From NCBI RefSeq assembly GCF_015210005.1, contig NZ_MU158697.1, forward strand, positions 124,001-188,000: a DNA stretch of 64,000 bases. Reading direction: 5' to 3'. The DNA comes from Sphingobacterium hungaricum. Lineage in GTDB: Bacteria; Bacteroidota; Bacteroidia; Sphingobacteriales; Sphingobacteriaceae. Below the pieces are notes generated by a model. The model was not told where the DNA came from. It did not search any database and saw only the letters and a list, made by a program, of their open reading frames with translations. Of the stretch, positions 19,070 to 28,591 are shown in pieces (position 1 is the first letter of the stretch; every line of letters begins with the position of its first letter). Made by a program: the position numbers and the translations under genes.

Positions 19070-22000
19070 TTAAAATGATAAGTTCAACCCAAAATTGTAC
19101 ATTTTAGAAATCGGATAGCCTAGCGCGTCATTATACTCTGGATCATGGTGAGACATGGCAAATTTTGTCCAGGTATATAAATTTTGAGCTCCTACGTATA
19201 CGCGCAGTGATTTCAGGCCAATGGATTGTAGGTAGTTTTCGGAAAAAGTATAAGCCAGTTCGATATTCTTTAGACGAACAAATGAACGGTTCATAACAAA
19301 AAAGTCATTTGCGGTATGGTTGGTATTATTTTGTGTGCTTAACGCTGGATAAGTAATTTCTTCGCCATTTTGATAGCGTTCCTCTGTCCATGCTTGCTTA
19401 TGATACCCAAAATAAGTCCCTTGTTTAGTATTTTCATAAACTCCTTGCTCAGCAAAGTTTGATGAGTAACGGCCAACGCCTTGGAAGAAAATGCTGAAAT
19501 CAAATTTTCTATATGATGCACCAAGATTCAAACCATAAATAAGTCCAGGAATCGATGTATATTTTATCGGGACAATATCTTTATTATCCACAACTCCATC
19601 TTCGTTTAAATCTTTGTATTTAAAATCGCCCACTCGAGGTGTTCCAAAACCATACGTTGTATGCGATAAATATTCATCCAATTCTTCTTGAGAATTAAAA
19701 TATCCGTTTCCATTGTCATAATCAATTTTATAGCCTATGGATTGATTTAGAGGAAGTCCCGTTCTTCCGTAACTCATCATGTAAGAGTCATCACGTTTCG
19801 GCTCATCCAAAAACTTCACGATGTTTTTATTAAACCCAATATTTCCATTGGTTCTAAAAATCAAGGAGTTATTGATTTGTTTGCGATAAGACAATTCAAT
19901 TTCATATCCTCGATTATCCACCATTCCCATATTAACCTTAGGAATATTGTTTAATGGCACGCCTTGAAACTGAGGAACAGTGCCTCTTTCAATTAAGATA
20001 TCGGATCTTTTTTCGACATAATAATCGAATGACACATTCAGGGATTTAAAAAACTGAAGATCTACCGCGATATTGCGCTTGTCTGCAATTTCCCATCGGA
20101 TATTTGGATTTCCTAACAGTCCTTGATTAATGCCGCGGCCTTGAGAAATACTGCCTAATGGCCCGCCCCCTAAAGTTATATCACTTTGGTATAAAAATCG
20201 TCCACCCCCAATCTTATCATTCCCAACCCTTCCGTAAGACCCGCGAAATTTAAGAAGCGATAGAAAGGAATCCTTATTAAAAAAAGCCTCGTTACTTACT
20301 ACCCAACCTAGAGAAACGGCTGGAAAAAACCCAAAACGGTTGTTTGGTGCAAATTGTTCCGAACCATTGTACCCTAGATTTACTTCCGACAAATACCGTT
20401 CGTCATATGCATATGTTGCTCGTGCAGCTACGCCTAATACATTAAATGGAATTTCTCCACCCGTAGATTCCCAATAATCTCGCTGCGCCAAAAACATTCC
20501 TGAAACCCCATGTTTTCCATACTGCTTTACAAAATTCAATGAGCCTTGCAGATTAATGTTATACCTAGAATCTACGCCTTTGTTGAACGAAATTCTTTCT
20601 TCATCGGGCCTGAAAACGGTGTAGGACAATTCGTCTGTATCATAATTTACGACAGCAAAATACAAAGGTTCCTTTTTACTTCCTTGCGTCGTTGCAGACG
20701 CATAAGCATCATAAGAAATCATTCCTTTGGCGGATAAACCATCCAATAGAGACGATAGATTCCAATCCATTCCAAACGACGCGTTCATGTTAGAGCGCAT
20801 GGAATTTCGATATCCCTGTTTATTCATCACCTCGTATGCCGACCTATCCAAATAACCTGGATCAACAGTTAAACCAGGTTCTACGCCAAAGCCATCAATC
20901 GTTACCGGACCAGGCGTAATCGGTAAGATGGACTGTGCTTGAAAGAAAATATCACGCATCATCCAAGAAGGGTTGCTTCCTGGATAAACAGCAGCAGAGG
21001 GCATATTGACTTGCTCAATATAACTACCTAAATTCAAGAATGTTTTGAAGTTTTTAGAGATGTTGTAATCCAAATTCGCTCGGAAACTATAACGATCCAA
21101 TTTAGGAGAAGGATCATAACCCAATACACTCTTGTCCAAGGTATTTAGATTTCCTCCTTGATGAAGGTATGACGTGTTTACAAAAAACAAAACCTTGTCT
21201 GTTCCTCCTCTCGCACTTACATTGATGCGCGATTGTGGCGTAAATTCTTTGATAAACTCACGGTAATAATCATGATTCGGATAAATGTATTCTCGCACCT
21301 TTGCTTTAAAAGCGTAATCTGGATCATTCGGATCTAAACCCAATAATGGATTTTCGAATTTCGCACGCGTATCCGGACTGAATGGCAATTCAATTTTATC
21401 GTTCAATGACGCTTGATTGCGCAAATCAATGTATTCTAACGAAGTTAATCTTTCGGGCTGGCGAGTAAATGAGGAATAACTTTGATCCCATGATGCATTC
21501 ATCTCTGTTTTGCCGCTCTGACCGCGCTTGGTCGTAATTAAAATAACTCCATTTGCACCGCGCACCCCGAAAACAGCTGTCGCTGAAGCATCTTTCAATG
21601 TCGTTACAGACTCGACTTCGCTCGCATCCAATGTGGGGATGTTGTCCCTAGGAACACCATCAATCAGAATGAGCGGGTTTTGCCCGTTTGTTGTTGCAGC
21701 TCCGCGCAAATACATCGTCGCATCATCCACGCCAGGCTGTCCACCACCCGACTGGATGGAGGTTAATCCTGAAAGTCTCCCTGCTAACGAATTTGCAAGA
21801 CTGGCTGAAGACGATTGGCGTAATTCATCTCCAGTAACCGAGCTTACAGCGCCTGTAATTGAGATTTTCTTTTGCTGTCCATAAGCAACCACGATTACCT
21901 CATCTACATTCTCTGTACTTTGCAGCAAGGTAAGATTGATGACTGAACGATTGTTTACTTTTACGGATTGTTTCTCATAACCAATGAATTCGACTAGCAG

Positions 22001-22237
22001 CGTTGCATTTGGATCTGCATTCAAACTATACTTTCCATTTTGATCAGAATTTGTTCCTATCGAAGTTCCCTCAACACGTATAGTTACGCCAGAAATTACA
22101 TTGTTGTTTGCATAATCAGTGATGGTACCAGTAACCCTATGGTTATTCTGTCCATGTAGATAAGTAATTGTTAGAGAAAAAATTAATGTTGTTAAGAAAA
22201 ACAACATAACTGATTTCAAAAAATAAATTTTTATCAT
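19070..22237 (-). CDS. SusC/RagA-family TonB-linked outer-membrane transporter
   Basis: 1055-residue TonB-dependent oligosaccharide importer and first gene of the locus operon. Signal peptide to about residue 30, then a carboxypeptidase-like domain (VTGTITDYANNNVISGVTI), the SusC box DEVIVVAYGQQKKISITGAV, plug (LAGRLSGLTSIQSGGGQPGV, LILIDGVPRDNIPTLDASEV, LKDASATAVFGVRGANG), and a barrel ending in MYNFGLNLSF. It is more canonical than the second SusC (49% or less by eye over the barrel). The promoter and operator at 22303-22347 lie directly upstream, with a leader of about 60 nt. Confidence 0.94.
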   Translation of the reverse strand: MIKIYFLKSVMLFFLTTLIFSLTITYLHGQNNHRVTGTITDYANNNVISGVTIRVEGTSIGTNSDQNGKYSLNADPNATLLVEFIGYEKQSVKVNNRSVINLTLLQSTENVDEVIVVAYGQQKKISITGAVSSVTGDELRQSSSASLANSLAGRLSGLTSIQSGGGQPGVDDATMYLRGAATTNGQNPLILIDGVPRDNIPTLDASEVESVTTLKDASATAVFGVRGANGVILITTKRGQSGKTEMNASWDQSYSSFTRQPERLTSLEYIDLRNQASLNDKIELPFSPDTRAKFENPLLGLDPNDPDYAFKAKVREYIYPNHDYYREFIKEFTPQSRINVSARGGTDKVLFFVNTSYLHQGGNLNTLDKSVLGYDPSPKLDRYSFRANLDYNISKNFKTFLNLGSYIEQVNMPSAAVYPGSNPSWMMRDIFFQAQSILPITPGPVTIDGFGVEPGLTVDPGYLDRSAYEVMNKQGYRNSMRSNMNASFGMDWNLSSLLDGLSAKGMISYDAYASATTQGSKKEPLYFAVVNYDTDELSYTVFRPDEERISFNKGVDSRYNINLQGSLNFVKQYGKHGVSGMFLAQRDYWESTGGEIPFNVLGVAARATYAYDERYLSEVNLGYNGSEQFAPNNRFGFFPAVSLGWVVSNEAFFNKDSFLSLLKFRGSYGRVGNDKIGGGRFLYQSDITLGGGPLGSISQGRGINQGLLGNPNIRWEIADKRNIAVDLQFFKSLNVSFDYYVEKRSDILIERGTVPQFQGVPLNNIPKVNMGMVDNRGYEIELSYRKQINNSLIFRTNGNIGFNKNIVKFLDEPKRDDSYMMSYGRTGLPLNQSIGYKIDYDNGNGYFNSQEELDEYLSHTTYGFGTPRVGDFKYKDLNEDGVVDNKDIVPIKYTSIPGLIYGLNLGASYRKFDFSIFFQGVGRYSSNFAEQGVYENTKQGTYFGYHKQAWTEERYQNGEEITYPALSTQNNTNHTANDFFVMNRSFVRLKNIELAYTFSENYLQSIGLKSLRVYVGAQNLYTWTKFAMSHHDPEYNDALGYPISKMYNFGLNLSF

Positions 22238-22302
22238 ATTATACGTTTATAATGTAGGTTAGGGTAATTGCACATAATCATAACTCTCTGTGCATTACTA
22301 TT

Positions 22303-22347
22303 CAAATGTAGAAAGGATAATTTCTTTAACCATCCTGCACTATCCTT
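22303..22347 (-). promoter_or_regulatory. Shared tandem-repeat operator and promoter, site 3 (SusC/D operon)
   Basis: Minus strand: AAGGATAGTGCAGGA at 22347-22333, extended by TGGTT to 22328, then 22 nt from the 15-bp core to TACATTTG (22310-22303), a perfect TAnnTTTG -7 box. No good TTTG -33 element is present; the operator occupies that position, as expected for an activator-dependent promoter. This copy of the operator is the most diverged (AGGA in place of ATGA in both half units). Confidence 0.75.
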
Positions 22348-22513
22348 TAGATTTAGAAAATTTAATTTTCGTTAAGAAAGTCGGTATTTGACAAAATTCG
22401 ATAAGTAATAATTTCTATAAGAATAAAGTTTTTTCTCAAAAATTACAACTTATTCTAGTTAATAAAATACTTTTATGATGGGATTGTATAAAAAAAACAT
22501 CAGGGGACATTTT

Positions 22514-22558
22514 AAAAAAAGCTCGAAGATAAAACTAAATCAGTCTTGTCTCCGAGCT
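22514..22558 (-). terminator. Terminator of the rhamnose catabolic operon
   Basis: Minus-strand transcript: AGCTCGGAGACAA (from 22558) pairs with TTATCTTCGAGCT (to 22520) with one mismatch and one wobble, followed by a run of seven T (22519-22513). It lies 23 nt after the kinase stop codon and separates the catabolic operon from the SusC promoter. Confidence 0.75.
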
Positions 22559-22580
22559 GAATAAATTAATAATGAACGAT

Positions 22581-23942
22581 TTAAGCTCGATAATATTTCA
22601 GCTCAATCAAATCATGCGGAATAGGTTTTGGATTCCAATGTTGGTGTATGACTAAGGCTGCACCGATGGCTGTTGCTTGAGCCATAGAAGCGGCGAACAC
22701 TTCGATGTCTTTAAAGTAATATGCGATCAGATTCATGTAGATCGTATTTTTACTAAAACCGCCATCTACAAAAATGCGGGTGATTTTTGTTTCGCCTAAA
22801 ACAAGTTTTGTCGATGCCAATTGAGCGACTACCAAATCCATAATCAAGACATGGTAGGCTTCTTCAAAACTTGCGAAAGCGGCTACATCTCTTTTTGAGA
22901 AGGTATCCAAAGCCGTATTTTCAAAATTAAATTTCGCTTTGATAGCGTCCATCAAATCCCAATTCATCGATAAATTTCTCAATTTTGCGGTCGAAATATC
23001 GTAGTGTTCAGCGATTCGCTTGATCTGAGTTTCATGCTCCTGCCCAGCAAATAATCGAGACGCCTTTACTGGAGTTCCTGAATACGTCAAGTAGAATAGC
23101 GTATCATGTTCCAGCTGATCTTTCGTCAACGCGGTATTGTTGAATGGATTAAGAGAAATGCACCAAGTTCCCGTAGAAATCAAGATAAAAGGTTCATGAA
23201 AATTCAGCAAATATGGAATTAATGCCGAAGAACTGTCATGTAAACCAATTCCGACTTCGTAAGTAGAACCAGGATGCGTCGAAGGAAACACTTCGTCGCC
23301 ATTGACTATTGGCGCGAAGATTTTTTCGATTCCAGCGTCGCTAACCCACCTGTGGTAGTTATTTTTGGGATAATCCCATAGCGCTGTGTGACAGCCTATG
23401 CTGGTTTTGTCGGTATACATTTTTCCAGAAACTAGAAAACTCAAATATTGAGGAAGATGCAGCGCTGTCTTTATTTTCGAAAATAGATCTGGCTTTTCTG
23501 TTTTTAATTTTAGGATCTGAAGTCCTGAATTTAGACTTCCCAATGCCGGCGAAGCCGTTTCCAAAGAAAATTGATCCACACCGCCATATGCAGCGTACAG
23601 TTCGCGCTGAATTTCTTCTGGATACGTTTTCAGGTAATTGTAGAGCGGAGTCAGCGGCCTGCCATGTTCGTCTAGATAAACGAAGCTTGCACCGTAGGAT
23701 GTAAAATTGATGGCTTTTATTTCAAACTCATCTTTTCGGAAAACCTCATGCAAGGAGTCAAAAACCGATAGCCGTAAACTTTCCAGATTTTCACAGGGAT
23801 CTCCATCTTCGTCGACCGTTTCTAAAAAACGAGCCGACCTTTCGAACACGATATGGTAATTTTCATCGAAAAGGAAAAGCTTTTTATTCGTTTTCCCCAC
23901 ATCGAAAATAGCAACCACATTCTTACGCACTTTACCCATCAT
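22581..23942 (-). CDS. FGGY-family carbohydrate kinase, probable L-rhamnulokinase
   Basis: 453 residues. The N-terminal phosphate-binding segment VVAIFDVGKTNKKLFLFD and the C-terminal TRIFVDGGFSKNTIYMNLIA and AQATAIGAALV segments are typical of FGGY sugar kinases; the middle has LISTGTWCISLNPF. Probably phosphorylates L-rhamnulose at C1. The substrate comes from context: it is the last gene after the isomerase (6 nt upstream) and the aldolase fusion. The sequence differs from enterobacterial RhaB, as is usual in Bacteroidota, so the specific assignment is by operon position. A second ATG lies at 23939. Confidence 0.85.
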   Translation of the reverse strand: MMGKVRKNVVAIFDVGKTNKKLFLFDENYHIVFERSARFLETVDEDGDPCENLESLRLSVFDSLHEVFRKDEFEIKAINFTSYGASFVYLDEHGRPLTPLYNYLKTYPEEIQRELYAAYGGVDQFSLETASPALGSLNSGLQILKLKTEKPDLFSKIKTALHLPQYLSFLVSGKMYTDKTSIGCHTALWDYPKNNYHRWVSDAGIEKIFAPIVNGDEVFPSTHPGSTYEVGIGLHDSSSALIPYLLNFHEPFILISTGTWCISLNPFNNTALTKDQLEHDTLFYLTYSGTPVKASRLFAGQEHETQIKRIAEHYDISTAKLRNLSMNWDLMDAIKAKFNFENTALDTFSKRDVAAFASFEEAYHVLIMDLVVAQLASTKLVLGETKITRIFVDGGFSKNTIYMNLIAYYFKDIEVFAASMAQATAIGAALVIHQHWNPKPIPHDLIELKYYRA

Positions 23943-23948
23943 GAAATC

Positions 23949-25223
23949 TTATAATCCTGTTGCTACAGATTTTTCTCCTCTTTCCTGAACTAGCTGACCG
24001 CGGACATTTAATGCTGTAAATAATGCAACCGGATCAATCGCTGCACCGCTTCTTTTCCGTGCTTCCGCAACAATCGGACGGACGTCAGTTCTAAAAGCAT
24101 CTTGAAGAATTTCCTGTGCCTTGATAATGTTATTTTCCTGTTGCGCTTGCTTCAGACTTACGCGATCCACCAATAATGCTTGCGCATACGCTAGCTTAAT
24201 CGCATCCACCGATTGCAACAAGTCCACTAAAGGATCTTTTAAATTGTGCGAGGCGTCAATCATCCAGCCCAAACCTGTGGCATGATCCAATCCACGCGCG
24301 TCTAAGCCGTCAATCAATTCATTGAAAATCAAAAACAGCTGATAAGGCTTAATGCTTCCTGCAGTCAAATCATCATCTGCATATTTGCTGTCATTGAAGT
24401 GGAATCCACCAAGCTTTCCTTCCATCAGCAGCAAGGAAACAATTTGTTCAATGTTTGCATTTGGCAAATGGTGCCCCAAATCAACTAATGTATACGCTTG
24501 GTCTCCAAGTTTGGAAGCCAGTAGCAAAGATTGTCCCCAATCCGCAATGGTCGTTGAATAGAAATGCGGCTCAAAAGCTTTGTATTCGACAAACAGCTTC
24601 CAATCAGAAGGGAGCGCGGCGTAGATTTCCTGCAAACTCGAAAGCGTATTTTGAAAAGCTTCCCTAAAATTTAACTGACCTGGAAAAGATGAGCCATCTG
24701 CTAGCCAAACCGTTAACGATTTGGAACCTAAAGCCTCGCCATGTTTGATTACTTCAATATTATGGTCTACAGCTTGCTTTCGCACTCGAGCGTCCACATG
24801 ATGTAACGAACCATATTTGTAACTAAATTCCTGTCCTGCTTGGTCTTGAAAAGTATTAGAATTCACCGCATCGAATGTCAAATCGTATGAAGCAGCCAAA
24901 TCCTTTATTTTTTGGGCATCCGTAGGAATATCCCAAGGAATATGCAATGAAATGGCACCGCTCGATTTATTTAATGCGTGCAACAAGCCCACATCTTCAA
25001 TTTTCTGCTCTAATGTGGAGGGTTCGCCCGGTCCGTTGAAACGACCGAAACGTGTTCCTCCAGTTCCCAATGCCCAACTCGGAATTGCAATTTGAAAAGC
25101 TTGCAATTTTTCGATAACAGCTTCAACGTCCTTAATTTCATTGGCAATAAAATCAAATTTTCGTTGATGAGCTTCGCTCAATGAAGCATTATGTTGTTCT
25201 ATCTGGTTTATATCTAATTTCAT
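23949..25223 (-). CDS. rhaI: L-rhamnose isomerase (RhaI type)
   Basis: 424-residue TIM-barrel isomerase converting L-rhamnose to L-rhamnulose. The opening FQIAIPSWALGTGGTRFGRF, the metal-site segments LFVEYKAFEPHFYST, YTLVDLGHHLPNANIEQIV and GGFHFNDSKYADDDLTAGSI match the RhaI group (Pseudomonas/Rhizobium/Bacillus type), which is unrelated in sequence to E. coli RhaA. It sits between the aldolase fusion (31 nt) and the kinase (6 nt) in one operon. Confidence 0.92.
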   Translation of the reverse strand: MKLDINQIEQHNASLSEAHQRKFDFIANEIKDVEAVIEKLQAFQIAIPSWALGTGGTRFGRFNGPGEPSTLEQKIEDVGLLHALNKSSGAISLHIPWDIPTDAQKIKDLAASYDLTFDAVNSNTFQDQAGQEFSYKYGSLHHVDARVRKQAVDHNIEVIKHGEALGSKSLTVWLADGSSFPGQLNFREAFQNTLSSLQEIYAALPSDWKLFVEYKAFEPHFYSTTIADWGQSLLLASKLGDQAYTLVDLGHHLPNANIEQIVSLLLMEGKLGGFHFNDSKYADDDLTAGSIKPYQLFLIFNELIDGLDARGLDHATGLGWMIDASHNLKDPLVDLLQSVDAIKLAYAQALLVDRVSLKQAQQENNIIKAQEILQDAFRTDVRPIVAEARKRSGAAIDPVALFTALNVRGQLVQERGEKSVATGL

Positions 25224-25254
25224 GGTTATTTAAATGTAAGAATTAAAATAAAGA

Positions 25255-27369
25255 TTACCTAACAAAAGCCACCGCGACACCGCCGTCAACATTCAGCACA
25301 TTGCCGGTCGATTTGGACAACAAACCGCCAACAAAAGCAAAACATGCATTTGCGATATCTACTGGTAAGATAATTTCATTTAACAAGGTTCTCTTCGCGT
25401 AGAAATTTGGCAATTCTTCCACTGAAATTCCATACGCCTTTGCTCTTCCTTCTGCCCATCCTCCAGACCAAATGTTGCTGTCTGAAATCACTGCGTCTGG
25501 ATTCACCACATTGACACGGATTTTATACTGCCCCAATTCTGACGCATTTAATCGGCTTAAATGTAATTGAGCCGCTTTTGCACTTCCATAACCCGCATTG
25601 TTCGGGCCGCTAACTAACGCATTTTTACTGACAATATTTATGATATCGCCACCAATTGCCTGCGCTTTCAGAATCTTTGTGCATTCCTTTGTTACCAGAA
25701 ACTGGCCTTTCACCAACACATTGTACAGCAAATCCAAATCCGCTTGTGTATGGTCTTCAATCGATTTTGAAATTGATAAACCGGCATTGTTGACAACAAT
25801 ATCGATGCCGCCGAAGGCCAGCGAAGCTGTTGCAAAAGCCTCTGAAATCTGTTCTTCACTAGACACGTCTAAAACGGCTGCATCGACAACGTCTTGACCA
25901 AATAATTTGACAAATTCATCTTTGGTCGTCTGTAAGCGTTCTTGATTCAAATCATTCAGCAAAACCACCGCGCCTTCTTCAACGAATTTTTTCGCAATGG
26001 CTTTGCCAATTCCACCACCGCTTCCGGTCACCAACGCAATCTTTCCTGATAACGCTTTTGGTTTTGGCATGCGCTGCAATTTCGCTTCTTCCAATAACCA
26101 GTATTCAATATCGAATGCTTCTTGCCGAGGCAATGAGGTGTAGGTCGATACAGCTTCCGAACCTTTCATCACATTGATGGCATTGGTATAGAATTCAGAC
26201 GCGACACGAGCCGTTTGCTTATCTTTTGCGAAAGCAAACATCCCAACTCCTGGATACAAAATAATTACAGGATTTGCGTCACGAATGGCTGGACTATTTG
26301 GATGCTTATGCGTTTCATAATAAGCAGCGTACATTGCACGATAATCTTGGAAAAGAGGAAGTAATTTAGCTTTTATCTCTTCGATATCATCTAAAGATTC
26401 CTCTTTATCCAAATTTATGATTAGAGGTTGAATTTTTGTACGTAAAAAATGGTCAGGACAGCTGGTGCCCAATGGCGCTAAGCGTTCCAAATCATTTGAA
26501 TTAATAAATTCCAAAACACGGTCGCCATCAGTGAAATGTCCAATCATTGAACGTTCACTTGAACAAAAACCTCTCAATATCGGCGCTAATTTAGCCGCTT
26601 GCTTTTTTCGTTGGTCTGCCGAAAGCGATTCCGTTTTTTCACCGCCAAAAACTGGTCTCGCCTTTCCGTAATTTTCTTCCAAATATGCCGCACATTTCTC
26701 AATAACTTCTAGCGAATTCACATAAGACTCGTATGCAGTATCTCCCCAAGTAAATAACCCGTGCGAACCCAACATGATTCCTCGAATTCCTGGATTATTT
26801 TCTAAACATTCGCGGAGTTGCAGTCCCAAATCAAATCCTGGCTTTTGCCAATCGACCCAGCCGATACTTCCTTTAAATAGTTTTTCTGTAATCTCCTTTC
26901 CATCTTTTGCTGCCGCAATGGCAATCGCCGCATCTGGATGCAAATGGTCAATATGCTTAAACGGCAGGAAACCGTGCAGTGGCGTATCAATCGAAGGAGC
27001 TTTAGAATCTAAATCATAGATGCAATGATTGAACAAAGCCACCATTTCATCTTCGTGCTCAATTCCGCGGTACACATTTTCCAAATTGCGCAAACGGTCA
27101 ACATACAGCGCTGCCAATCCTGATTTCTTTAATGTTCCGATATCGCCACCAGAACCTTTAATCCACATGACTTCAGTTTCCTGACCAGTTAAAGGGTCTT
27201 TTTCAATAAGCTTGCAAGAAGTATTTCCTCCTCCATAATTTGTGATTCTCAAATCTGAGCCCAATAGATTTGAACGGTATAACAATAAAGCAACTTCATC
27301 TCCCTCAAGGGAACGTGCTTTCTGCTCATCCCATAAATAATTCACATGCTGAAATGTTTTCATTTCCAT
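25255..27369 (-). CDS. Bifunctional L-rhamnulose-1-phosphate aldolase / L-lactaldehyde dehydrogenase (RhaEW type)
   Basis: 704-residue fusion. Residues about 30-430 are a class II aldolase: HIDHLHPD (His142, His144) and GSHGLFTWGD (His203) supply zinc ligands. Residues about 440-704 are a short-chain dehydrogenase: TGSGGGIG at 448-455 for NAD, NNAG at 527-530, Ser581, and Tyr594-x-x-x-Lys598. The first domain splits rhamnulose-1-phosphate into dihydroxyacetone phosphate and L-lactaldehyde; the second is expected to oxidise lactaldehyde to L-lactate. Known fusions of this type (RhaEW/RhaD-ADH) occur in several phyla. It follows RhaT by 10 nt. A second ATG at 27363 is possible. Confidence 0.93.
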   Translation of the reverse strand: MEMKTFQHVNYLWDEQKARSLEGDEVALLLYRSNLLGSDLRITNYGGGNTSCKLIEKDPLTGQETEVMWIKGSGGDIGTLKKSGLAALYVDRLRNLENVYRGIEHEDEMVALFNHCIYDLDSKAPSIDTPLHGFLPFKHIDHLHPDAAIAIAAAKDGKEITEKLFKGSIGWVDWQKPGFDLGLQLRECLENNPGIRGIMLGSHGLFTWGDTAYESYVNSLEVIEKCAAYLEENYGKARPVFGGEKTESLSADQRKKQAAKLAPILRGFCSSERSMIGHFTDGDRVLEFINSNDLERLAPLGTSCPDHFLRTKIQPLIINLDKEESLDDIEEIKAKLLPLFQDYRAMYAAYYETHKHPNSPAIRDANPVIILYPGVGMFAFAKDKQTARVASEFYTNAINVMKGSEAVSTYTSLPRQEAFDIEYWLLEEAKLQRMPKPKALSGKIALVTGSGGGIGKAIAKKFVEEGAVVLLNDLNQERLQTTKDEFVKLFGQDVVDAAVLDVSSEEQISEAFATASLAFGGIDIVVNNAGLSISKSIEDHTQADLDLLYNVLVKGQFLVTKECTKILKAQAIGGDIINIVSKNALVSGPNNAGYGSAKAAQLHLSRLNASELGQYKIRVNVVNPDAVISDSNIWSGGWAEGRAKAYGISVEELPNFYAKRTLLNEIILPVDIANACFAFVGGLLSKSTGNVLNVDGGVAVAFVR

Positions 27370-27379
27370 ATATTCTGTT

Positions 27380-28453
27380 TTATTCTAAAGTTTTTGCAAA
27401 TCCAACGATACAGATGGATAAAATAATAATGACGATTCCTGATATAATAGCTCGGTAAGTTGGCTTGCTAACGCCCTTCCATTCCTTCAGAACGACTCCC
27501 CAGGCATTGGATATTAAAATGATAAATGCCATGTGTAAAATCCATGAACTTGCTCCGTTTCCTAAGCGGCTTTCGCCCATGCCATAGAAGAAAAATTGCA
27601 GATACCAAGTTGTTCCAGCTAAAGCGCACAACAAAAAGTTTTTGCCCAATGGCGCTTTCTTATTGCTGTAATCTGAAAAGCTGTTGTTTTTAATCAATAA
27701 GTACAAACACCAGATAAAGTTTGTCGTAAAACCTCCCCAGAGAATAATGATGTACGTTACGTTATTTTGGTATAAAAACTCGCCTTGATTCGGGTTGACG
27801 GCTTTCCAGAGATTATTGGCTACATCAGCCATTGGCTTTCCTGCTTCAATCCCGAAATTGAAACAAGCACTTAATAATCCTGAGACAATAGCAACTGTGA
27901 TTCCCAGTCCGAAATTGTATTCACCCTTCACAACATTCGTGCTTCCGCTTAAATCCTTTTCTTTCAACATTCCTGCTTTGCCGCACAAATAAATACCGAT
28001 AATACAAACCAGCAAACCTATCATCACCGTGATACCCGATGGGTCTGTAAAAAAGAAATCTATGCTGTGCTTCCCTGGTGTTTGGTTAAAGAAATAATAG
28101 ATGGCGGGCATCAATGCGCCGAAAACCATACTCAGCCCCAAAATAATGCTGCTTCCCAATGAAACGCCCAAATAACGGACGCCTAGGCCATATGTCAATC
28201 CTCCTATTCCCCACAAAACACCAAACAAATAGGTGTAGCCTAAAATGCTTGAATCGGTGCCTTTGATAATTTCCCAAAAATTCGGAATGGTTAAATAAGC
28301 CGCAATCGGAGGAACAATAATCCATGAGAACAAGCCGCCTAGAATCCACATGGATTCCCATGACCAATCTTTTACCTTTTTATAAGGAACGTAAAAACTC
28401 CCTGAAGCAAATCCTCCAATAAAATGAAACAGTACACCAGCAATTGCATTCAT
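27380..28453 (-). CDS. rhaT: L-rhamnose/proton symporter RhaT
   Basis: 357 residues with about ten hydrophobic segments. The start FHFIGGFASGSFYVPYKKV and the following WESMWILGGLFSWIIVPP are characteristic of RhaT; the C-terminal half contains WYLQFFFYGMGESRLGNGAS and ISNAWGVVLKEWKG. It imports L-rhamnose across the inner membrane. First gene of the catabolic operon rhaT-aldolase fusion-rhaI-kinase, with operator site 4 at 28488-28532 just upstream. Confidence 0.93.
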   Translation of the reverse strand: MNAIAGVLFHFIGGFASGSFYVPYKKVKDWSWESMWILGGLFSWIIVPPIAAYLTIPNFWEIIKGTDSSILGYTYLFGVLWGIGGLTYGLGVRYLGVSLGSSIILGLSMVFGALMPAIYYFFNQTPGKHSIDFFFTDPSGITVMIGLLVCIIGIYLCGKAGMLKEKDLSGSTNVVKGEYNFGLGITVAIVSGLLSACFNFGIEAGKPMADVANNLWKAVNPNQGEFLYQNNVTYIIILWGGFTTNFIWCLYLLIKNNSFSDYSNKKAPLGKNFLLCALAGTTWYLQFFFYGMGESRLGNGASSWILHMAFIILISNAWGVVLKEWKGVSKPTYRAIISGIVIIILSICIVGFAKTLE

Positions 28454-28487
28454 ATTTAATTATTTAATTTAGGTTATTAATCCAATA

Positions 28488-28532
28488 CGAATTTAATGGA
28501 TTCTTGGATTTAAACTGTTATGCACTGTCATG
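28488..28532 (-). promoter_or_regulatory. Shared tandem-repeat operator and -7 box, site 4 (rhaT operon)
   Basis: Minus strand: CATGACAGTGCATAA at 28532-28518, continuing CAGTT to 28513, then 22 nt from the 15-bp core to TAAATTCG (28495-28488). The site is 65 bp upstream of the rhaT ATG. It links the catabolic operon to the same control as the glycan-degrading genes. Confidence 0.72.
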
Positions 28533-28537
28533 CTTAA

Positions 28538-28572
28538 AAGCAGAAGGAGCAAACTTTTGGTTTGCTCCTTCT
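28538..28572 (-). terminator. Terminator of the CoA-transferase/thiolase operon
   Basis: A perfect 13-bp stem, AGAAGGAGCAAAC at 28542-28554 and its complement at 28560-28572 with a 5-nt loop, followed on the minus strand by CTTTTAAG. It lies 20 nt after the stop of the CoA-transferase B gene and directly upstream of the rhaT operator. Confidence 0.8.
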
Positions 28573-28591
28573 TTCTTAAATCTGCTAATCT

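Noticed and set aside
22238..22302. A small leader gene or riboswitch before the first SusC
   Set aside because: No ORF or conserved structure is visible; the sequence is a short AT-rich leader.
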